The translations under genes and the position numbers were made by a program. Source: a virus. Taken from it: a stretch of DNA of 49,013 bases. The stretch is taken from the IMG/VR virus record IMGVR_UViG_3300024505_000477, positions 1-49,013 of that record, one strand, 5' to 3'. Positions 15,028-24,600 of the stretch are shown one piece after another (position 1 is the stretch's first letter; every line of letters starts with the position of its first letter). The notes under the pieces were generated by a model that was not told where the DNA came from, ran no database searches, and worked only from the letters and a program-made list of their open reading frames with translations.

Positions 15028-15876
15028 TCAATCCCAATCATTACCATTATCGATAGTAACAGGAGCGGTAGCAGGACCACTACCACTACCCCATTGACGA
15101 GTCCAACTTGGATTCATACCGTTCATTTCCAGTATGTCGTCTCTGATGTTCTGGTTACGTTTTTCAATGTTAATGATCCGCACGAATGAATTAGTGACAG
15201 CAGCAGTATAATAAGCAAAAGGATTATCGGATTTGCTTTCATCAAATTGTAGTCCTATCTGTGTTAGCTGTAAAATAGCCTGCCCTTTCATTTCGTCATT
15301 ATAGGTATATCCTCTAACGTTGCCTCTAGTCGCATATCGGTCACATAATTTTAAAAACATTCGAGCTAGATTACTAGTCATTTGGCCGTGGTCTTTGCTA
15401 AATGCTCCGGTGTTAATATCACCTTTCCAGTGGCTTTTTACAACACATATTAGATTACCGTTGGTATCAAATTTCCAATGTTGAAAGGGCGGAAAATTTA
15501 CTTTTTCATGACCGTCGCTGGTATTTTTAACGGTCTTTTTTCTTCCTGGAGCAAGAGGAATATGTTCAAAGGTCATAACTCTAAAGACTACATCATTCTT
15601 GTCAATTTTTTTATAGTCTATTTCAAATTCTTTTGCGGGAATTTTTTTACCTTGCGCTAACATTGCTGCTTCGTGGTTAATTTTTGCTAACCTAGAAGCT
15701 CTGTTTCTTTTTGCTTCGGCAATTGTCCTGATATTAATTTTGGACAAGTTTGGTACAATCATATCATACTCTAAAAATGCTTTATCTGTGCATGAGCAGT
15801 ATGTATTTTTGCTTAAATGTATCTCTCTTAGTAAGTCTTTGTTTGTTAGGTACTTAATTTTAGGTACGGTATTCAT
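15028..15876 (-). CDS. 55: Late-transcription sigma factor gp55-like
   Basis: 282 residues; T4 gp55 has 185. The C-terminal half carries the sigma region 2-like core as seen in marine T4-like gp55: KLCDRYATRGNVRGYTYNDE, then LQFDESKSDNPFAYYTAAVT and SFVRIINIEKRNQNIRDDIL. The N-terminal 130 residues (SCTDKAFLEYDMIVPNLSK and basic stretches) have no T4 counterpart I can recognise. gp55 replaces the host sigma factor on RNA polymerase and recognises the short late promoter TATAAATA; the NATAAATA boxes in this window fit that. Ribosome site GGGAG lies about 11 bases upstream. It is divergent from the tail block, with a 74-base shared control region. Confidence 0.88.
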   Translation of the reverse strand: MNTVPKIKYLTNKDLLREIHLSKNTYCSCTDKAFLEYDMIVPNLSKINIRTIAEAKRNRASRLAKINHEAAMLAQGKKIPAKEFEIDYKKIDKNDVVFRVMTFEHIPLAPGRKKTVKNTSDGHEKVNFPPFQHWKFDTNGNLICVVKSHWKGDINTGAFSKDHGQMTSNLARMFLKLCDRYATRGNVRGYTYNDEMKGQAILQLTQIGLQFDESKSDNPFAYYTAAVTNSFVRIINIEKRNQNIRDDILEMNGMNPSWTRQWGSGSGPATAPVTIDNGNDWD

Positions 15877-15923
15877 TCAGTATATATCTCCCTTTTATTA
15901 ATATAATAGCACATTTTGACAAG

Positions 15924-15931
15924 AATAAATA
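15924..15931 (+). promoter_or_regulatory. Late promoter, AATAAATA, for the tail/baseplate block
   Basis: AATAAATA lies 19 bases before the first gene of the long plus-strand block. It is followed by a CGGAG ribosome site seven bases from the ATG. The same 74-base gap must hold the promoter of the divergent gp55 operon, for which I see only AT-rich sequence. Confidence 0.6.
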
Positions 15932-15950
15932 GACTAAACGGAGTCTTTTT

Positions 15951-17084
15951 ATGCCATTATCGCTTAATCCATTAGCCCAATTAGTTAACAATGTTTCTCA
16001 AAGTATTAGCGGAGCCGCTAACCAAGCAGGAGCCGGCTTAAACAACATGACCGCTTCTTTATCTAAAACAAATTTAGATTCTGTAACTTCTCGTCTTTCC
16101 GGCGGATTAGGCAGCGGATTAAATGGAGTTACAGCGGGTGTTGGTAATGCAATTGACCAAGGAATGGCAGGCGTTAAAGGATTAACAGGCTCAATTGGAG
16201 GCGCCGGCCTTCCAGCATTAGGCGGCATAACAGGACAAGCACAAAACTTAGTATCTAAAGTTGGTACGGGTGTTGGTGCTATTAGTAACGTTACTTCTGA
16301 CATTGCTACCTCTCTTAATAAATTAGGCGGTGGAAATATTGCTGGCGGACTACTTGGTGTTGCAGGTGCTATTTCCAAAGCCGCTGGACAATTAAACAAT
16401 ATTCTAAGTCTTGCTAGAGGAATAAACTTACCGTCAAATGCAGAGTTATTTCAAACACGAGGCGCGGTAGTATCAATGACACCAGTGCCAGGAAATGATT
16501 GGCGTGTTAGAATCAACTGCAATTGGGAATTGTTTAACTCTCCTTTGTTTGACGCAACTCTTAAGGAAACCGGCGGACTCGCTTGGCCATACTTGCCAAA
16601 CATCACGGTATCTTCAAAGGCAAACTACAGCCAATTAGATCCTGTGCATAATATATATCCATTCCAGGCCTATAAGAGTAGTGCTATTGAAGACATTCAA
16701 ATTAGTGGAGAGTTTTCAGTTGAAACTGAAAAAGATGCTTACTACTGGATAGCTGCCACCACTTGGTTAAGAACCGTTACTAAAATGTTTTATGGTACAG
16801 GACCAAACGTTGGTAATCCGCCTATTATTTGTCAACTAACCGGCTATGGAAGTAATGTATTCAACACCGTTCCTGTAGTAATCAAAGCAACAAGTTTTGA
16901 TTTTAAAGAAGATGTTCAATACATTAAATGTCAAACAGATACAATGTCGCAACCAACATGGGTACCGACACTAAGTACTATCTCGGTGACGGTATCGCCA
17001 ATTTATAACAGAGCAAGACTACGTCAATTTAGTTTAGAAGATTTTGCTTCTGGCAATACAGCAAACACAACAGGATTCCTATAA
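15951..17084 (+). CDS. Baseplate tail-tube cap / initiator, gp48- or gp54-like
   Basis: 377 residues, near T4 gp48 (364) and gp54 (320). The first 150 residues are Gly/Ala/Ser/Asn-rich and repetitive (GGLGSGLNGVTAGVGNAID). The rest looks like a tail-tube-type beta domain: DWRVRINCNWELFNSPLFDA, PFQAYKSSAIEDIQISGEFS, YYWIAATTWLRTVTKMFYG, and a final SVTVSPIYNRARLRQFSLED. These proteins cap the baseplate dome and nucleate the tail tube. First gene of the block, with a late promoter and a good ribosome site. gp48 and gp54 cannot be told apart here. Confidence 0.72.
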   Translation: MPLSLNPLAQLVNNVSQSISGAANQAGAGLNNMTASLSKTNLDSVTSRLSGGLGSGLNGVTAGVGNAIDQGMAGVKGLTGSIGGAGLPALGGITGQAQNLVSKVGTGVGAISNVTSDIATSLNKLGGGNIAGGLLGVAGAISKAAGQLNNILSLARGINLPSNAELFQTRGAVVSMTPVPGNDWRVRINCNWELFNSPLFDATLKETGGLAWPYLPNITVSSKANYSQLDPVHNIYPFQAYKSSAIEDIQISGEFSVETEKDAYYWIAATTWLRTVTKMFYGTGPNVGNPPIICQLTGYGSNVFNTVPVVIKATSFDFKEDVQYIKCQTDTMSQPTWVPTLSTISVTVSPIYNRARLRQFSLEDFASGNTANTTGFL

Positions 17085-17085
17085 C

Positions 17086-17385
17086 ATGGCAAAGTATAGA
17101 CAAAGTTCACCTTATTTTCTTACTAAACAAAACAATTTGTATCTTGAATTGTTGTCTATCAGACCCATTCCTGCAGAGACTGATGATTTCAAATACAAAA
17201 TAGAAAATCAATACAAACACAGACCGGATTTATTGTCCTATGATTTGTATGGAACACCAAAACTATGGTGGGTTTTTGTTCAAAGAAATATGGATGTTAT
17301 TAAAGATCCAATATATGATTTTGAACCCGGAACAGAAATTTATCTTCCAAAAAAAAGCAATCTAGAAAGATTTTTAGGAATATAA
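17086..17385 (+). CDS. 53: Baseplate wedge protein, gp53-like
   Basis: 99 residues from an ATG at 17086, one base after the stop of the previous gene; a longer frame from 17044 would overlap that gene and lacks support. The sequence YKHRPDLLSYDLYGTPKLWW, VFVQRNMDVIKDPIYDF and PGTEIYLP matches the gp53/LysM-like baseplate wedge pattern (short-lived domain with LLxxxxYGxPxLWW and a closing GTxIxLP). It is half the length of T4 gp53 (196). gp53 joins neighbouring wedges to the hub in T4. It lies between tube initiator and hub genes, as expected for a baseplate part. Confidence 0.7.
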   Translation: MAKYRQSSPYFLTKQNNLYLELLSIRPIPAETDDFKYKIENQYKHRPDLLSYDLYGTPKLWWVFVQRNMDVIKDPIYDFEPGTEIYLPKKSNLERFLGI

Positions 17386-17386
17386 T

Positions 17387-19696
17387 ATGGCTTTAGGATT
17401 ACGAGACATTGGTCAAGTATTTGGTGCAGCATTAACTAAACCAGACGGTACAGGAATCGATCCAACTGCAACAGCATCAAACCTTGGACTTGGTTTTGCA
17501 AAAACTTCATCAGACATAAAGTTAAGTTTATTGCAGGGAAAAACACCTGCAGGAACTGATGCCAGAGCAACTATTAGTGCAGGTAGCAAAGAAAATATTA
17601 AACCTAAACAACGAGGGTTTGCTAATCAGTTAGAACAATTTGCATCATATAATGTTTTATGGACGTTGGCATGTTTAAAACCCGAGGAAGCAAATAATCC
17701 TTACCTATACAGAAATTCTGCATTCGTTGAAAAACAAGTTGTATTTTCGTCTGGCGGAAGATATGATCAGGAAAGAGCAGCAACAGCCTACGGAGCCCCT
17801 GAATACTTTATTCAAAACTTTTCTATGGATACCTTAATGACAGGTACTCCTGCTACAGGCTCTTCAAATGCTATTAACTTTACCTTTGAAATTATAGAAC
17901 CTTACAGCATGGGATTGTTTTTACAGAGTCTTCAGGTTGCGGCTCTGGCAGCAGGATATCCAAGTTATCTTGAAGAAGCAGTATATTGTTTAAAAATGGA
18001 ATTTGTAGGATTTGATCAAGATATGAAATCCTATGCTTCTATAAAACCAAAATTCTTTTTAATGTTGTTAAAGAAAACAACTTTTAATGTTACAGAATCT
18101 GGAAGCACTTATAAATTTGAAGCCATTGTTTATAATCAAGAAGGATTTTCTGAAACCTACACAGCATTAAAAACTGATATAGCAATCACAGGAAGTACCG
18201 TAAAAGAATTATTAGCAGGCAGAGAAAGAAGTTTAACAACGGTTCTTAATGAGCACGAACAAAAATCTGTTCCTGAATTAAAAACGTACCCAGACAAGTA
18301 CGAAATACATTTTCCAGAAAATTCATTTGATCCAATCCCTGGAGTTGGACCAGACGATGCAGACAACAGAGCAGTAATAAACACATCAAATGAACGAGTA
18401 ATTTCAAAAAGTGCATCTTATGCTAATCCAGAGGACGATCCGGCATTTTTTATTTCAAACGCTATAGGCAATGCAAGTTTTAATTTCCAGGCAGACTCAG
18501 GAGGAAACTATGTTGCCCCAAAAGCAGAAGATGCATATGACGAAAGCACAGGAAAAGTTAATAGAGATAAAGTTTCAATAAATGCAAAAGAAAGAACATT
18601 TAACTATGCTCAAAAACAATCAATATTAGAAGTTATTACACAAGCCATTGAAGAATCCGATTATGCAGCTAAGGCATTAAAAGAATCTAATATTGATCCA
18701 ACTGGTATGATTAATTGGTTTAGAATTGATGTTCAAACACAGCTTTTGAATTGGGATCCTAAATTTAAAAAATATTCAAAACGTATTATTTTTAGAGTAA
18801 TGCCATACAAAATTCATAATTCGGTTTTTACAAATCCTAATGCAGTCCCTTTAGGATATGACCAGTTAGAAGAACAAATAGTTAAACAATACAATTACAT
18901 CTATACAGGTACAAATAATGATTTATTAAGATTTGATATACAAATTAATAATTCTTTTTATACCGCAGTTGCATCAAATAGAATTGAAGATGCAGGCCGC
19001 CTTGCAAATAAAGATTTACAAACATCAGGCGATCCGCAACAAAACAAAGCAGAAGTTGAAAAAGGATCGGGAGGAGTAACAGCAGCTAAGAGTCCTACAG
19101 GAAGTAGGCCGGTTGCACAGGATGTAAATGCTATTAAACTACCGTTTGGCGGTTCTGGAAATTTAACTGATGAACAAGTAGTTGCTAATAATTTTCACAA
19201 AGCATTCCTTGAAAGTTCTCAAGCTGAAATGGTAAAAATTTCAGCAGAAATTATTGGAGATCCTTACTGGATGGTAGATAGCGGCATGGGCGGATATTTT
19301 GCAGGCCCAGGAGCCACAGATCAAATTACCGAAGACGGGACAGCAAACTATGAAGCAGGTGATACATTCATCTATATGAGATTTAGAACACCGATTGAAC
19401 CAATGGAAGAAAAAGGAACTTATTTGTTTGTTGGAGAATCAGATAGTCCCTTTAGCGGCATTTATAAAGTTATTAAATGTCAAAATAATTTTTCTGAAGG
19501 ATTGTTTAAACAAACACTAGAGTGTATTAGAATGCCTCTACAACCTAACGATCTTGATGACAAAGTTGATCCAGATAAACAAAGTACTCTTATGTACAAT
19601 ACAGATAAAGTTAAACCAGAATCGTCATCTCCTGTTGACACTGATGATGCCGGTGATGAGGGTGAACCGTCAGATCCACCTACATATTTTGCTTGA
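17387..19696 (+). CDS. Baseplate hub protein, putative gp27-like
   Basis: 769 residues, about twice T4 gp27 (391). Beta-rich hub-type segments can be seen: INFTFEIIEPYSMGLFLQSL near 165-185, KPKFFLMLLKKTTFNVTESG, TGMINWFRIDVQTQLLNWD near 445, and VKISAEIIGDPYWMVDSG near 620, which resembles the 'GDPxW' turn of hub domains. The C-terminus is acidic and Pro-rich. No enzyme motif seen. It is directly upstream of the gp5-like needle, its expected partner. Assignment rests on position and fold-like features, so moderate. Confidence 0.55.
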   Translation: MALGLRDIGQVFGAALTKPDGTGIDPTATASNLGLGFAKTSSDIKLSLLQGKTPAGTDARATISAGSKENIKPKQRGFANQLEQFASYNVLWTLACLKPEEANNPYLYRNSAFVEKQVVFSSGGRYDQERAATAYGAPEYFIQNFSMDTLMTGTPATGSSNAINFTFEIIEPYSMGLFLQSLQVAALAAGYPSYLEEAVYCLKMEFVGFDQDMKSYASIKPKFFLMLLKKTTFNVTESGSTYKFEAIVYNQEGFSETYTALKTDIAITGSTVKELLAGRERSLTTVLNEHEQKSVPELKTYPDKYEIHFPENSFDPIPGVGPDDADNRAVINTSNERVISKSASYANPEDDPAFFISNAIGNASFNFQADSGGNYVAPKAEDAYDESTGKVNRDKVSINAKERTFNYAQKQSILEVITQAIEESDYAAKALKESNIDPTGMINWFRIDVQTQLLNWDPKFKKYSKRIIFRVMPYKIHNSVFTNPNAVPLGYDQLEEQIVKQYNYIYTGTNNDLLRFDIQINNSFYTAVASNRIEDAGRLANKDLQTSGDPQQNKAEVEKGSGGVTAAKSPTGSRPVAQDVNAIKLPFGGSGNLTDEQVVANNFHKAFLESSQAEMVKISAEIIGDPYWMVDSGMGGYFAGPGATDQITEDGTANYEAGDTFIYMRFRTPIEPMEEKGTYLFVGESDSPFSGIYKVIKCQNNFSEGLFKQTLECIRMPLQPNDLDDKVDPDKQSTLMYNTDKVKPESSSPVDTDDAGDEGEPSDPPTYFA

Positions 19697-19704
19697 GGTA
19701 ATAA

Positions 19705-21207
19705 ATGGCAGAGTCAGTTAGAAAACCGCAGAATCAAAAATCTAGTCAAGGCATAGGCAACGGCCCTTATCTTGCTAAGGTGGTAAGCCATCTTGATCCT
19801 TCTTTTATGTCGGGATTAGAAGTTACACTACTTAGAGATTCTGCAAACGAAATTGGTGACGAAAGCCAAACATATCCTGTAAAATACTTAACACCATTTT
19901 ATGGAAGTACTGCCTACGAATTTATGGGCAAAAACACCGGCAATGCAGATGCCTATCACGATACACAAAAATCCTACGGCATGTGGTTTACCCCACCGGA
20001 TATTGGCGTAACCGTAATGGTTATATTTGTAGATGGCAATCCTTCTGAAGGATATTTTATTGGTTGTGTTCCTAGCCGTTTTGCCAATAACATGATTCCA
20101 GCAATCGGCGGTACTGATGTGGTAGATATTTCGTCTACAGATAAATCTAAGTATTCAACTAGTATGCCGTTACCAGTTGCAGAAGTCAATAGAAAAGCCA
20201 ACGATCTAACTAAAAGTACTGCGGTAGACAAGATTAAAAAACCAGTGCATCCTATGGCAGATAGATTTTTAGAACAAGGGTTAATTGAAGATGATGCACG
20301 AGGAGTAACTACATCTACCGTAAGACGAAATGTACCAAATATGGTTTTTGGTATTTTAACTCCAGGTCCATTAGATCAAAGAGACGGTGCTAAAAAATCA
20401 AATATTGGTAGAAAAGATTCTGCAACAATATCTCCGGTTCCGGTAGGCCGACTAGGAGGAACACAATTAGTATTTGACGACGGCGATGACAGATATTACC
20501 GAAAAACTTCTGCAGGTGAAGGAGGAGTTGAATATCTCGAAGGAAATAAGGGAGATAAAAATATTCCTTATAACGAATACTTTAGGGTACGTACAAGAAC
20601 AGGCCATCAGTTGTTGATGCACAATTCCGAAGATTTGATTTATATTGGTAATGCTAGAGGAACAGCCTGGGTTGAATTAACCAGCAATGGAAAAATAGAT
20701 ATCTATGCTCAAGATAGCATTAGTATTCACTCTGAACAAGATTTAAACATTCGTGCTGATAGAGATATTAATTTAGAAGCAGGAAGAAACTTTAATGTTA
20801 GAAGTGTATTAGGAGCAGTTCATATTGATGCAACTACTAATTTAGAATTAGTTGTTGGAGCTAACGGATATCTAACAACAGCAGGAAGTATTCATTTAAA
20901 TGCAACCGGCGATGCAAACATTACAGCAGCAGGAAACAGCAATATAAAAAGTGCTCACCACTTTGAAACTGCAAGTGCTATTGACATGAACGGTCCAGCT
21001 GCAACACCTGCTACAAAAGCATTGCCGTTAACTTTAAATGACAATTTAGTAACAGACGGAACACTTGATTGGGCTAAAACAAAATATATTAAACCTGATC
21101 CTGTTAAAAGTATTATGAAACGTATACCAATGCACGAACCGTGGCCTTTGCATGAAAATCAAGCGCCACAATTTGTTACTCCGGATAACACGGATAGGGA
21201 TGCTTAA
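19705..21207 (+). CDS. 5: Baseplate hub needle, gp5-like, without a visible lysozyme domain
   Basis: 500 residues; T4 gp5 has 575. Residues about 18-145 form the OB-type domain (NGPYLAKVVSHLDPSFMSGL, then SYGMWFTPPDIGVTVMVIFV and SEGYFIGCVPSRFANNMIP). Residues about 325-430 are a needle-like beta-helix with short repeats (NGKIDIYAQDSISIHSEQDL, INLEAGRNFNV, SIHLNATGDANITAAG). Between them (about 150-320), where T4 gp5 holds its lysozyme, I see only linker and beta segments and no phage-lysozyme catalytic pattern. The needle pierces the outer membrane. It lies between hub and gp25 genes. Confidence 0.85.
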   Translation: MAESVRKPQNQKSSQGIGNGPYLAKVVSHLDPSFMSGLEVTLLRDSANEIGDESQTYPVKYLTPFYGSTAYEFMGKNTGNADAYHDTQKSYGMWFTPPDIGVTVMVIFVDGNPSEGYFIGCVPSRFANNMIPAIGGTDVVDISSTDKSKYSTSMPLPVAEVNRKANDLTKSTAVDKIKKPVHPMADRFLEQGLIEDDARGVTTSTVRRNVPNMVFGILTPGPLDQRDGAKKSNIGRKDSATISPVPVGRLGGTQLVFDDGDDRYYRKTSAGEGGVEYLEGNKGDKNIPYNEYFRVRTRTGHQLLMHNSEDLIYIGNARGTAWVELTSNGKIDIYAQDSISIHSEQDLNIRADRDINLEAGRNFNVRSVLGAVHIDATTNLELVVGANGYLTTAGSIHLNATGDANITAAGNSNIKSAHHFETASAIDMNGPAATPATKALPLTLNDNLVTDGTLDWAKTKYIKPDPVKSIMKRIPMHEPWPLHENQAPQFVTPDNTDRDA

Positions 21208-21209
21208 TT

Positions 21210-21647
21210 ATGGCAAAATTATATAATCAAAAAACGGTTGCAAGTAATATAGCATCTGTTGGAAATCAAAATATTACAGAATTTACCTATAAAGGTTTTT
21301 GTTCAGCAGAAACAAAAAAAGGATATAAACTCTATGACATCGATCTTGTTAAACAAGATCTAATTAATCATTTTTACATTCGTAAGGGCGAAAAGTTAGA
21401 AAACCCAGAATTTGGTACGGTCATTTGGGATTTATTATTTGAACAATTTACAGAAGAAGTAAAAAAATTAATTGCTAAAGACGTTGAAGAAATTATTAAC
21501 TACGACCCTAGAATTGCTGTTAATTCAGTAATTGTCGATAGCACAGATCAAGGAATTCGAATAGAAGCAGAGTTAGTATATCTGCCTTTTAATGTTAGCG
21601 AGCGTATGACTTTTGACTTTGACAAGTTAAATTACTCAGTTAACTGA
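21210..21647 (+). CDS. 25: Baseplate wedge protein gp25
   Basis: 145 residues, like T4 gp25 (132). The GPW/gp25 family pattern is clear: DIDLVKQDLINHFYIRKGEK, NPEFGTVIWDLLFEQFTEEV, and INYDPRIAVNSVIVD, the place of the conserved E-P-R triad, here D-P-R near residue 98. gp25 docks the sheath onto wedge gp6. It starts two bases after the gp5-like gene. Confidence 0.93.
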   Translation: MAKLYNQKTVASNIASVGNQNITEFTYKGFCSAETKKGYKLYDIDLVKQDLINHFYIRKGEKLENPEFGTVIWDLLFEQFTEEVKKLIAKDVEEIINYDPRIAVNSVIVDSTDQGIRIEAELVYLPFNVSERMTFDFDKLNYSVN

Positions 21648-21663
21648 CCAGTTTATTTTCCGC

Positions 21664-21671
21664 GATAAATA
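21664..21671 (+). promoter_or_regulatory. Late promoter, GATAAATA, for gp6/gp7
   Basis: GATAAATA lies in the 41-base gap between gp25 and gp6, 17 bases from the gp6 ATG, with an AGGA ribosome site in between. It would give separate late transcription to gp6 and the giant gp7-like gene. Confidence 0.6.
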
Positions 21672-21688
21672 TTGAATAGGACTATAAA

Positions 21689-24600
21689 ATGACAGCTACA
21701 TCAAGACAAAATAACTTAATTCTCAACGAAGACTGGACTAGAATTTATCAGACATTTAAAAATGCTGACTTCAAATCCTACGACTTTGAAAATCTTCGCA
21801 GGGTCATTATTGAATATATTCGCGAAAATTATCCTGAAGATTTTAATGATTATATTGAATCAAGCGAATACTTAGCTTTAATTGACGCCATTGCATTTTT
21901 AGGACAGAGTTTAAGTTTCCGTATTGACTTAGCTAGTCGTGAAAATTTTATTGAACTAGCAGAGCGTAAAGAAAGTGTTTTAAAACTTGCTAGGATGTTG
22001 AGTTATACTCCTAAAAGAAATATTCCGTCAAAGGGATTGTTAAAATTTGACACCATATCAACAACTGAAGATATTGTTGATAGTAACGGAAAAAATTTAT
22101 CTAAACAAATTATCATCTGGAACGATCCTACTAATTCAAATTGGAGCGAGCAATTCCTATTGGTCCTTAATGCAGCTATGGCAGACAATACAGAGTTTGG
22201 CCGAAGCCAAGGATCTGGTACTATTGACGGTATTAGAACAGAACAATATAGATTAAGAACATCTAACAGAGATATTCCATTATACACATTTAGTAAAAAT
22301 GTTGCAGGAAGAAGAATGTCTTTCGAGCTTGTTAGCACAACCTTTAAAGGCAAAGAAGAAATTTATGAAGAAGCACCTACGCCTGCTAATCAACTAGGAT
22401 TTATATATAAAAATGACAATAAAGGACCAGCAAGTTTAAACAATGGTTTCTTCTTAATGTTTAAACAAGGTAGTTTAGAATTAGCAGATTTCTCAATCGC
22501 AGTTCCTACGACAAATGAAAAAGTTTCTATTGACGCCGAAGGAATTAATAACAACGATATTTGGTTATATTCTTTAAACTCTGTTGGAGCACAAACAACA
22601 GAATGGTTGCAAGTTCCAAATTTAATTGGAAACAATATTGCTTATAATAGTTTGGTCAATCAGGTCAAGAACATTTATTCTGTTGTAACTAAAGACAAAG
22701 ACAAAGTTGATTTATTATTCTCAGACGGAGTATACGGAAACTTACCTCAAGGTAATTTTAGAATTTATTATCGTGTTTCAAATGGTTTGAGTTACTCTAT
22801 AACTCCTAGCGACATGCGAGGAATCAGCATATCTATACCTTATGTTAATAAATTAGGATCAGCTCATACATTAACAATTAGTATGAGTTTAAAATATACC
22901 GTATCGTCCTCAACTCCAAGTGAAAGTATTGATAGTATTCGTGCAAATGCACCAGCATCTTATTATACACAAAACAGAATGATCACAGGCGAAGATTATA
23001 ATCTTGCGCCTTTAACCAGCAGTCAAGATATTCTTAAAGTTAAAGCAATTAATAGAACATCGAGCGGTATTAGCAGAAATTTTGATATTATTGATGCCAG
23101 CGGAAAATATTCAAGTATTGATGTATTCGCTGACGACGGTTTAATTTATAAAAACGAAGTTGAGACAACATTAGGGTTTAAATTTACAAATAAGATTGAA
23201 ATTTATAACTTTATTAGAAATACTATTGAGCCATTAATTGACAGCACTGATGTTTTTAATTTTTATATAACAAAATATACAAAAATTTTGTTTACGGATC
23301 CAACATCGGTTTGGAATTCAGTAACCACATCAACTAATAGTTCAACAGGATATTTTATTAGTGGAGTTGACTCGTCATTATTAAAAACAGGTGTTTATAC
23401 AAATAATACTTTGAAATATCTTTTACCTGATTCAATAGTTAAATTTGTTCCGCCCGCCGGCAAAGCATTTAAAAACGGAAAACTTGTTACTCAAGATTTA
23501 ACAGATCCTTTACAAAAATCATATATTTGGTCTAAGGTTGTTAGAGTTGTTGGTGACGGTACAAATGCGGGCCGTGGAGTATTAAGTACAGGCCTAGGCC
23601 CAATTACATTTAGTGATAATATTCCTTCGGGTTCGGTAGCTTTTCAAATAGTACCAAAGTGGGTTTCAAATTTACCTAATGCATTTGAAACTGAAATGGC
23701 AAACCTTGCATTTTCAAATTTAAACTTTGGTTTGCGATACGATATTGAATCTGCCGCCTGGAAAATTATTACAGCCGCAAATCTAGATTTAATCAATAGT
23801 TTTAGTCTTGGTAAAGCAGGCGACACATCAAACTCTGGAATTGATTCTTCATGGATCATAGCGTTTGTTAAAGAACCAGACAAGTATGTTGTCCACGTTA
23901 GAAGCATGGAATATATTTTTGCTAGTATTAGAAAAAATCGTTTCTATTTTGATTCAAATCAAAAAATCTACGATAGCAAAACAAACAAGGTTGTTAAAGA
24001 TCAAATCAAGGTATTAGGAATTAATACCGACAACGGTCTTTTAGATTATCTAAAACAAGATCTTGTTTTTGAAATTAGTGATAGTATTCGTTTTGAAGAT
24101 GGATATCAAAGCACCGATGCAATTAAAATTGCGTTTGCTGATTCTGACGACGACGGAGTTATTGATGACCCAGACGAGTTTATTAGAATTGTTGGAGAAG
24201 ATTCAGCAAATAAATTTTTGTTTTTCCAAGAAACGGTCGACGACACCGGAGCAAAAATATTTCAATATTTCGATAATACAAACAATGACATTGTATTAGC
24301 GGCTAAAGAAATTGACGTCAAGGTTACAGATTATACCGATGGCCAACTTGTATATTTTTATGACATTGCTGAAGATGTTGTAAAAATGGTTGATAGAACA
24401 ACAAATACATTTGTTCTTCAAAGTAATTTTAGAGCAAACATTGGTAGGGCTGGAATTAAATTCCAATATCTGCACCATGCAAATGTTGACCGCCGTATCG
24501 ATCCAAGCGTAAGTAATATTATTGATGTGTATCTATTAACACGTTCTTATGACACAGATTTTAGAAATTACTTGCAAGGTGTGTTAACAAAAATGCCCGA

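Noticed and set aside
17044-17085. Longer N-terminus for the gp53-like gene
   Set aside because: It would overlap the end of the previous gene by over 40 bases. The ATG at 17086 gives a start one base after the previous stop and the expected MAKYRQSSPYF beginning.
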